A stretch of 64,000 nucleotides of DNA from Bradyrhizobium tropiciagri (GTDB lineage Bacteria; Pseudomonadota; Alphaproteobacteria; Rhizobiales; Xanthobacteraceae): contig NZ_JAFCKH010000012.1 of NCBI RefSeq assembly GCF_018130505.1, forward strand, positions 226,476 through 290,475, written 5' to 3'. Both the position numbers and the translations under genes were made by a program. Below, in pieces: positions 42,120 to 48,264 of this stretch. Below the pieces are notes generated by a model that ran no database searches, was not told where the DNA came from, and saw only the letters and a list, made by a program, of their open reading frames with translations. How positions within the stretch are numbered: position 1 is the stretch's first letter; each line of letters starts with the position of its first letter.

Positions 42120-42433
42120 CGCGAAAGATTTGACCGCCTCTTGGTTGGGCTTCCGCACCGGTATCGGCGGCCGGGAGCCTTAACAGATCGTTAGTATCGC
42201 AAGCGGGCAGCGGCAGGTCCACGGGCCGGGCCGGCCTGCGCACGCCTAAGGCGGGATAACGTTAACTTGGCTGAACGATCCACCGGGGTGCTGCGTTGTC
42301 GGAAGTGCCGCCGCAGCACCGGTCCGGCGGGCGCCGCGTCACGCCGGCGATGCGTCTTCGCGGTAGGGTTTGGCGCGGACCGACGGCCGATCGGCGAGCT
42401 CAACAACCAGGGAAACGATCAAGGAGCGCGACC

Positions 42434-42817
42434 ATGAGCAACACAGGGCGTGACCAATTCGAAATCCCCAAGGAGATGCGGTCGATGGCGGAGGCAAATT
42501 TCGAACAGGCGCGGAAAGCGTTCGAGCAGTTCGTCAGCAATGCGCAGGCCGCTGCGGGCCGGATCGAGGAGCGCAATGCCTCGGTGCGGGCCGGCGCCAG
42601 GGACATCTCGGCGAAGGCGATCGCCTATGCCGAAAAGAACGTGCAGTCCTCGCTGGACTACGCCCAGTCGCTGCTCAAGGCCAAGGATCTGAGCGATATC
42701 ATGCGGCTGCACAGCGAATATGTGCAGGGCCAGATGCGCGCGCTCGCCGAGCAGGCCAGCGAAATGGGCCAGGTCGTCAGCCGCGCGGCGATGGACGCGG
42801 TGAAGCCCAAAAGCTGA
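42434..42817 (+). CDS. Phasin family protein
   Basis: A 127-aa amphipathic helical protein of the Phasin_2 type: FEIPKEMRSMAEANFEQARKAFEQFVSNAQ at the start, then KAIAYAEKNVQSSLDYAQSLLKAKDLSDIMRLHSEYVQGQMRALAEQA. Phasins coat poly-hydroxybutyrate granules. AAGGAG lies 7-12 bases upstream of the ATG. A second phasin gene follows 283 bases later behind its own promoter region, and a hairpin between them should separate the transcripts. Confidence 0.92.
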   Translation: MSNTGRDQFEIPKEMRSMAEANFEQARKAFEQFVSNAQAAAGRIEERNASVRAGARDISAKAIAYAEKNVQSSLDYAQSLLKAKDLSDIMRLHSEYVQGQMRALAEQASEMGQVVSRAAMDAVKPKS

Positions 42818-42870
42818 CCAGAGCCTAGAACTAACCGGGAACTGACCGGGAACCGCCACTGGCCAATCCG

Positions 42871-42904
42871 TGGCCGAACCGGAGCCCCGCCACCGGTTCG
42901 GCCA
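42871..42904 (+). terminator. Inverted repeat after the first phasin gene
   Basis: A perfect 12-bp stem, TGGCCGAACCGG (42871-42882) with CCGGTTCGGCCA (42893-42904), around a 10-base loop. There is no T-run, so a factor-dependent terminator or 3'-end stabiliser is more likely than intrinsic termination. Confidence 0.55.
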
Positions 42905-42906
42905 AA

Positions 42907-42920
42907 AGTTGCGGCAATGC
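42907..42920 (+). promoter_or_regulatory. AGTTGCGGCAATGC motif upstream of the second phasin gene
   Basis: The 14-base motif, containing TTGC..GCAA-like symmetry, occurs here and again at 59383-59396 upstream of another small helical protein gene. A further TTGCGTTGCAC lies at about 42935. PHB regulators of the PhaR type bind TGC/GCA-rich sites, so these are candidate PhaR operators. Confidence 0.4.
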
Positions 42921-43099
42921 ACGCGATCTTACGTTGCGTTGCACAAAATTGACATGATATGGGTGTTTACTAGTCAATGCCCGACCAAGGGCATTCCCGT
43001 GAACCAAGGCAGCGTGATCCACGTCCAGCGTCCCGGTCTTTCAGGTCCCGGGCGTCGTGAGGGGTCACTTCTATTCACCCGTTGCGAAGGATGCACGTC

Positions 43100-43534
43100 A
43101 TGACCAACCCGTCCGATCCGTTTTCCGCTTCGATCATTCCGTTTGAAGTTCCCGAGCAGATGCGTGCGTTCGCCGAAAAGGGCGTCTCGCAGGCCCGCGA
43201 CAGCTACGCCAAGTTCAAGGACGCTGCCGAGACCCACAACTCGACCGTCGAGGCCGTCTTCACCTCGCTGAGCAAGGGCTCGAGCGAGTACTCGGCCAAG
43301 CTGATCGAGTTCTTCAAGGCCAACACCACCTCCTCGCTCGACTTCGCCCAGGAGCTGTTCGGCGTGAAGTCGCCGACCGAGGCGGCGGAGCTGTGGACCC
43401 AGCACACCCGCAAGCAGTTCGAGACCTACACCGCGCAGGCCAAGGAACTGGCCGAGCTCGGCCAGAAGGTCGTGAGCGAAGCCGCCGAGCCGATCAAGGC
43501 CAGCGCCTCGAAGTTCTACAAGCCGGCCGCCTGA
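43100..43534 (+). CDS. Phasin family protein
   Basis: A 144-aa phasin: EVPEQMRAFAEKGVSQARDSYAKFKDAAE, then STVEAVFTSLSKGSSEYSAKLIEFFKANTTSSLDFAQELFGVKSPTEAAELWTQHTRKQFETYTAQAKELAELGQKV. This is the classical Phasin_2 sequence and the protein is usually abundant on PHB granules. AAGGA eight bases upstream supports ATG 43100. It ends at a strong intrinsic terminator. Confidence 0.95.
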   Translation: MTNPSDPFSASIIPFEVPEQMRAFAEKGVSQARDSYAKFKDAAETHNSTVEAVFTSLSKGSSEYSAKLIEFFKANTTSSLDFAQELFGVKSPTEAAELWTQHTRKQFETYTAQAKELAELGQKVVSEAAEPIKASASKFYKPAA

Positions 43535-43560
43535 TCGCGCGCCTGCAAGACCATCAGCGA

Positions 43561-43588
43561 AGGCCCGGGCCGCGGTCCGGGCCTTTTG
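43561..43588 (+). terminator. Rho-independent terminator of the second phasin gene
   Basis: Stem AGGCCCGG (43561-43568) with CCGGGCCT (43577-43584), followed by TTTTGC. It is 26 bases after the stop codon. Confidence 0.85.
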
Positions 43589-43720
43589 CTTTGAAATGGC
43601 CGCCGATGGCGTGCCCACAAGGTGCAAATAGCCTGCGTTACGGCCTTGCCAAAAACCGGCGTTGCACCTAGTTTCCGCCGAAATCGCCGCCCCCGCTTTA
43701 CCGGGGCCGCGCGCCAGGAT

Positions 43721-43797
43721 GCAGTTGTAGCTCAGTTGGTTAGAGCGCCTGTCTGTGGAACAGGAGGTCGGTGGTTCGAGCCCACCCAACTGTACCA
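43721..43797 (+). tRNA. tRNA-His (anticodon GTG)
   Basis: A complete cloverleaf: acceptor GCAGTTG with CAACTGT (one G-U pair), D arm TAGCTCAGTTGGTTAGAGC, anticodon arm CCTGT-CTGTGGA-ACAGG with anticodon GTG, T arm GGTGG-TTCGAGC-CCACC and an encoded CCA. The base before position 1 is T and the discriminator is A, so the usual G-1:C73 pair of tRNA-His is absent. This is the known alphaproteobacterial variant. Confidence 0.97.
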
Positions 43798-44163
43798 CCG
43801 AAATCAATAACTTACGCAACTCTTCACGCGAAGCCGACCACCGTTAGCTACCATGTAGCTACCAAGGCGATGGAAACGCGTTCCTGGTTCTGAAAGCAGA
43901 TATTCGCAACGACGAGGTCGCAGGCTCCAGTGCCGTCGCGACGTCACTCGACCTGATGAAATTGCTCCCGAGTCCTGGCGCGATTCGCGTGATAACGTGG
44001 GAGCGCAAGTCAGTCCCGGCGACCGACGGGCAAGCGAATTCCCTGCGCCGTTGAACCGGCTGATCGCGGCGGCCTGCCAAGGTCAGCGTCGACCGGATTC
44101 GCGATGCGCTATCCGTAGCGAGCCAAAGACGTTCATGGAAAAGCAAGCCAGGCGAAAAGCATC
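43798..44163. other. Region between tRNA-His and tenA without an intact gene
   Basis: It contains a direct repeat TAGCTACCA (43845-43853 and 43856-43864) and an open stretch from 43848 to 44056 without a start codon, whose translation (…DGNAFLVLKADIRNDEVAGS…LDLMKLLPSPG…) looks protein-like and may be a gene remnant. Position behind a tRNA and loss of the start suggest decay of inserted DNA. No integrase is recognisable. Confidence 0.4.
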
Positions 44164-44838
44164 GTGAGTTTCTTCGAGCGTCTAAAGACAGAAGCATCCG
44201 CTGAGTGGCGGGCCTACACCGAGCATCCCTTCACGAACGGATTGGCAGACGGCTCGCTTCCCGAAGCGGCGTTTCGTCACTACCTCGTTCAGGACTACCT
44301 GTTCCTCATCGAGTTTGCTCGCGCTTACGCGCTCTCAGTCTACAAGTCGCCCAAACTTGCCGACATGCGCGAAGCAGCGGCCGGCCTTTCGGCCATCCTT
44401 GATGTCGAGATGAATCTGCATGTGAAGCTCTGTGCCGGTTGGGGCTTATCCCTGAGCGATCTTGAACAAGCCCCTCCGGCGGCCGAAATGCTGGCATATA
44501 CACGCTACGTGCTCGACGCAGGAATGCGCGGCGATCTCCTGGCGCTCAAGGTGGCGCTTGCCCCCTGCGTGATCGGGTACGCGGAGATCGCAACGCGGCT
44601 AGCCTCGCGACCCGACGCGGACGCAGCGACCAACTCCTACCGCGTTTGGATCGCCGAGTACGCCGGCGCGCCGTACCAGGAGGTCGCGGCAAAAGCGCGG
44701 GCGCACATTGAACATCTCGCCGATCTCTACGCTACGCCGGCTCGCGAAGCGGAGCTGATTGCGATCTTCAAGGAAGCCACCCGACTCGAGGCAGACTTCT
44801 GGGAAATGGGCTGGCGCGCAGGCCAGCGTGTTGAATAG
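44164..44838 (+). CDS. tenA: Thiaminase II / aminopyrimidine aminohydrolase (TenA family)
   Basis: A 224-aa protein that salvages the thiamine pyrimidine moiety by hydrolysing aminomethyl-pyrimidine derivatives. Family residues are in place: RHYLVQDYLFLIEFARAYA (Asp for pyrimidine binding), the catalytic Cys in LAPCVIGYAEI and the Glu in EADFWEMGW. The start is a GTG at 44164. No other thi gene and no TPP riboswitch (THI box) is visible, so this looks like a stand-alone, probably acquired, gene. Its stop codon touches the tRNA remnant. Confidence 0.93.
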   Translation: MSFFERLKTEASAEWRAYTEHPFTNGLADGSLPEAAFRHYLVQDYLFLIEFARAYALSVYKSPKLADMREAAAGLSAILDVEMNLHVKLCAGWGLSLSDLEQAPPAAEMLAYTRYVLDAGMRGDLLALKVALAPCVIGYAEIATRLASRPDADAATNSYRVWIAEYAGAPYQEVAAKARAHIEHLADLYATPAREAELIAIFKEATRLEADFWEMGWRAGQRVE

Positions 44839-44900
44839 CTCTCTCAGCAATCATCAGGCTCGTGACCTGAAGGTCATAGGCTCAAATCCTATCCCGCAAC
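44836..44900 (+). pseudogene. 3' fragment of an initiator-type tRNA (probable integration scar)
   Basis: Bases 44854-44900 read as the anticodon arm TCAGG-CTCGTGA-CCTGA, variable AGGTC, T arm ATAGG-CTCAAAT-CCTAT and acceptor CCCGCAAC, closely matching the 3' half of tRNA-fMet. The anticodon would be CGT instead of CAT, the T loop starts CTC rather than TTC, there is no CCA, and no matching 5' acceptor exists upstream. It is therefore not a working tRNA. Integrases often leave exactly this segment (anticodon loop to 3' end) as an att site. Confidence 0.75.
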
Positions 44901-45037
44901 GTCCGCAGCCGCCGACTCCCGCTTCCTGCTCTATTTCGGCGTTCGCCGAGTCTTTCGTTCGACTTGACGAGCGCAGTGGATTCATCCGGAATAGCCGCTA
45001 CTGGTAATTAATTTACACAACACCTTGGCGTAACCAA

Positions 45038-45844
45038 ATGATGCTCAGCGCAGACGTGTCCAGGATGCTGGATCGCATTCTCGATGCAGCAACCGACAAC
45101 CTCAGGTTCGCGAAGATTCTGGTTCAGATGGGTCTCGATCCCAACAACGTGACGTGGGACGACATCTTCAGCCGCCTTCTGGAAATCTTCCTGCACAACA
45201 TCACCCTGGCAAACATGTTCGCCCTGGTCGGCGCGATCTTCTTTGTCGCCACCCTGCTGACGCACACCATGGTGCCGCTCCGGGTCGCCAACATGATCGG
45301 TTGCATATTCTTCGCCATCTTCGGTGCGCTCACTGGAGCCGTCACAACATTTCTTCTTTATCTCCTGATGGTTCCCATCAACGCCTACCGCCTTCGTCAA
45401 ATGCTCGCTCTGGTGAAGAAGGCGCGCGCCGCAACACAGGGCGACACGTCGATGGAGTGGCTCAAGCCGTTCATGACCCAGCGCAAGTATCGCAAGGGCG
45501 ATATCCTGATGAAGAAGGGTGACGCAGCCAACGAAATGTTGCTGACAGTTACCGGCAGATTCCGGGTCGTCGAAATCGACGTTGATGTTCCGCCGGGCCG
45601 CCTGATGGGCGAACTCGGTTTCCTCACACCCGACAACCGTCGGACCGCGACGATCGAGTGCATCGAGGATGGCCACGTTCTGACCATCACTTATGAAAAG
45701 CTGCTCGAGATCTATTTCCAGAACCCGCAGTTCGGCTATTACTTCCTTGTCTTGACCAGCCAGCGCCTACTGGAAAATCTCGCGCGGTGCGAAGCCATGC
45801 TCGCGCAGAACAAGATCGCGGAGCCGACGGCCTCCGCGGGCTGA
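45038..45844 (+). CDS. Membrane protein with C-terminal cyclic-nucleotide-binding domain
   Basis: A 268-aa protein: a soluble helical start, two or three membrane helices (about residues 55-80 and 85-120), then a cNMP-binding domain (about 145-245) containing YRKGDILMKKGDAANEMLLTVTGRFRV and RLMGELGFLTPDNRRTATIEC. The order of membrane segments followed by a cNMP domain, without an ion-channel pore motif or DNA-binding domain, recalls Popeye-domain proteins. No other cAMP gene is adjacent. The region upstream is AT-rich (TAATTAATTTACAC), in contrast to its surroundings. Confidence 0.8.
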   Translation: MMLSADVSRMLDRILDAATDNLRFAKILVQMGLDPNNVTWDDIFSRLLEIFLHNITLANMFALVGAIFFVATLLTHTMVPLRVANMIGCIFFAIFGALTGAVTTFLLYLLMVPINAYRLRQMLALVKKARAATQGDTSMEWLKPFMTQRKYRKGDILMKKGDAANEMLLTVTGRFRVVEIDVDVPPGRLMGELGFLTPDNRRTATIECIEDGHVLTITYEKLLEIYFQNPQFGYYFLVLTSQRLLENLARCEAMLAQNKIAEPTASAG

Positions 45845-45972
45845 CGGTGGTTCGCCCAGTTGAACATTGAGGACAGGGCTGTCCGGGCGCGGATCGCTGA
45901 GACCGCTCCATGACCTGTCCTGCCGTGGGCGTCGAACACTATTTCTTGCGTGGGAGGCAGTTGCCGAAGCGA

Positions 45973-46869
45973 CTAAGGCCATTCGTATTCGCGAATATAT
46001 TCGAGGAACGCGCGCATGGCCGCACTCGTGTGCCGCCGGCTCGGATAATACAAATACCAGCTCGGCAATTTCTCTTTCCAGTCGGGCAGCAGTTCGACGA
46101 GCATACCTTGCTTGATAGGCTCGCGGACGTAGTCTTCGAAGACGTGGGCGATTCCGGATCCCGCCAGGGCCGCCTGGAGTTCTTGATGCGCAGAACTGAG
46201 CGTCAATCGTCCCTTGGGGTTGATTTCCAGTTCCTCGTCGCCTTTCTTGAACTTCCACACCACCATGCTCCCGCCGGGAAAACGGCGGCGAATGCAGTCA
46301 TGAGCGATGAGGTCGTGTGGCTGCTTTATCTGACCGCTCTTGAGGAGATAACCGGGCGACGCCACGATCGCGTATCGTAGGGCAGGTCCCAACGGTACGG
46401 CTATCATATCCTGCGCGAGCTCGTTCCCGAAACGAACGCCGGCGTCGAAGCCCTGTTCGACGATATCAATAATAGCGGCGTCGCTGATGATCTCGATATT
46501 GACGTCCGGATACGCGCCTAGAAATCGCAGCGCCAGGGGGCACAGGATATGATCCACCGCAGGCCCCGGCGCATTGATCCGCAATGTGCCTGAGGGGCGT
46601 TCGCGAAGCTGGTTGAGATCGTCGATAGCCGTTCTGATATCGTGGAGGGCGGGCTTCAGGCGCTCCAGGAGCCGCTGGCCTGCTTCAGTTGGTGCCACGC
46701 TGCGTGTCGTTCTGTTCAGGAGGCGGATGCCGAGCGCCTCCTCCAGCACGCTGATGGACTGGCTGATTGCCGAGGAAGATACGCCCCGGCTAGCGGCCGC
46801 GGCGCGGAAGCCGCCGTGACGGACGACGTCCTCAAAAATCTCCAAGCTATCTAATCGAGGCGCGGCCAT
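45973..46869 (-). CDS. LysR-family transcriptional regulator
   Basis: A 298-aa LysR protein. The DNA-binding domain reads LDSLEIFEDVVRHGGFRAAA, VSSSAISQSISVLEEALGIRLLNRTTRSVAPTEAGQRLL. The effector domain starts GTLRINAPGPAVDHILCPLALRFLGAYPDVNIE, the subtype of the PgrR/YafC/DmlR group. ATG 46869 gives the standard N-terminus. It is divergent from the metallo-beta-lactamase-fold gene with 172 bases between, which is the typical regulator-target pair. Confidence 0.93.
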   Translation of the reverse strand: MAAPRLDSLEIFEDVVRHGGFRAAAASRGVSSSAISQSISVLEEALGIRLLNRTTRSVAPTEAGQRLLERLKPALHDIRTAIDDLNQLRERPSGTLRINAPGPAVDHILCPLALRFLGAYPDVNIEIISDAAIIDIVEQGFDAGVRFGNELAQDMIAVPLGPALRYAIVASPGYLLKSGQIKQPHDLIAHDCIRRRFPGGSMVVWKFKKGDEELEINPKGRLTLSSAHQELQAALAGSGIAHVFEDYVREPIKQGMLVELLPDWKEKLPSWYLYYPSRRHTSAAMRAFLEYIREYEWP

Positions 46870-46879
46870 TGCAAAGCTT

Positions 46880-46915
46880 GGCTTAATAAACTGATCTATT
46901 TTGATTAGCTTATCC
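46880..46915. promoter_or_regulatory. AT-rich divergent control region of the LysR/MBL pair
   Basis: GGCTTAATAAACTGATC and TTTTGATTAGCTTATCC form an imperfect inverted repeat just upstream of the LysR start. It is distinctly more AT-rich than its surroundings. This is where a LysR protein would be expected to bind; the exact site cannot be fixed by eye. Confidence 0.35.
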
Positions 46916-47041
46916 GCGCGCCGAATGCGTGTCACCTTTAACTTTGCCGTTGCTTACAACCCCGCAATGCGACGGATGGCGACTGAACGCTATGGTTTTA
47001 GCGATTGTGAAGGCGTGGGCGCGAGGCATCGGAACGTCATC

Positions 47042-48037
47042 ATGAACGAAATCACACTCAATCGACGCAAGATCATGCTGACGGCAGCGACCGGCGCCTC
47101 GGCGCTCTTTCTGCCCACGAGTATCGTTCACTCGCAAACGACACCTGAGGCGCCAAGGTCTGTTCGGCCAAGAAATGCCGGCTACTATCGTTTTCGTGTC
47201 GGTGAGATCGCGGCAACCGTCTTGAGCGACGGGCTGATCGGCGGACCTCCGCAGGTCTATGCCAGCGATGCGTCCGAGGTTGAATTGCGGGAAGCACTGC
47301 GGCGCGCGTTCCTGCCGACCGACCGCCTGACGCTGAATCTCAACACGCTGCTCATCGAGGCTAACGGTCGCAGGGTTCTGATCGAAGCCGGAGCCGGACA
47401 GACGATGGGACCGCTGGGCGGTCGCGTGTTCGAGAATCTTGCCGCTATCGGTTTGCGTCCCGAGGATGTCGACGTCGTGGTGGTGTCGCACACGCACCCG
47501 GATCATGTCGGCAATTTGCGGACCGCCGATGGCGGCAAGGCGTTTCCTCGCGCGACTGTCTTTGCGCCCCGAGCCGACTGGGACTTCTTCGTTCGGAACG
47601 ATCCCGACCTTTCCTACATGCCAGTTCCCGAGGATTTCCGCCGTAACTTTGCCGCGGCGATCAAGCGGAGCGTCGAGCCTGTCACGAGCGGGATCGAACT
47701 CTACGCGGCCGGCGCCGAGATCATTCCTGGACTGAAGACCCTGTCCGCGGCGGGCCATACTCCAGGGATGGCGAATTTTCTCGTTGAATCTGGCAACGAT
47801 CAACTGCTGTTGACGGCCGATCTTGCCTATCATCCGGTCGTCAATATCGACCATGCGTGGGTGCCAGGGCCGGACCGAGACAAGGATACTGCACTCTCGT
47901 CACGTCGGCGGATATTCGACATGGCGGCAGCGGACCGGATCCCGGTCCTGGGCTTTCATTATCCGTTCCCAGGCATTGGCCGAATGCTCAAGACGGATAC
48001 TGGCTACGTCTGGGTCCCGGCTAACTGGCAATTTTGA
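47042..48037 (+). CDS. Exported metallo-beta-lactamase-fold hydrolase
   Basis: A 331-aa protein with a twin-arginine-like signal (NRRKIMLTAATGASALFLP). The zinc-binding motif is SHTHPDHVGN, followed by AGHTPGM and TADLAYHP with the further metal ligands, so a dinuclear zinc site is likely. The sequence resembles the quorum-quenching lactonase/MBL branch more than true beta-lactamases. ATG 47042 is chosen because it places the twin arginines at residues 8-9. Divergent from the LysR regulator. Confidence 0.88.
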   Translation: MNEITLNRRKIMLTAATGASALFLPTSIVHSQTTPEAPRSVRPRNAGYYRFRVGEIAATVLSDGLIGGPPQVYASDASEVELREALRRAFLPTDRLTLNLNTLLIEANGRRVLIEAGAGQTMGPLGGRVFENLAAIGLRPEDVDVVVVSHTHPDHVGNLRTADGGKAFPRATVFAPRADWDFFVRNDPDLSYMPVPEDFRRNFAAAIKRSVEPVTSGIELYAAGAEIIPGLKTLSAAGHTPGMANFLVESGNDQLLLTADLAYHPVVNIDHAWVPGPDRDKDTALSSRRRIFDMAAADRIPVLGFHYPFPGIGRMLKTDTGYVWVPANWQF

Positions 48038-48264
48038 TCAGGTGAAGCCGGGCGCGATTTCGCGCTATGCCGCTGGTTCGGCGATCCAGTCGGAGCGGCG
48101 ACGACGGGCCGGACATGGAAGTCATTTCCCGGCTTCCTGTTCTGTCCAGGCACAAACTCAGTACCCCCGAAGGAGTATTGAGGGCCTGTGCTCTGCGGAA
48201 TAGCGTGCGGTGCGGGTGGGAGCAGGAATAGCCCAATTACATCGTCGAAACAGGCGTCCTTGCT

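Noticed and set aside
44050-44163. TPP riboswitch before tenA
   Set aside because: No CTGAGA...ACC...GAACCTGA thi-box sequence is present in the upstream region.
43859-44197. A 112-codon minus-strand frame between tRNA-His and tenA
   Set aside because: No ribosome binding site, no domain, and it overlaps the tenA start; composition looks random.
44836-44900. A functional tRNA-Thr (anticodon CGT)
   Set aside because: The 3' arms fold but there is no matching 5' acceptor or D arm, no CCA, and similarity is to tRNA-fMet.
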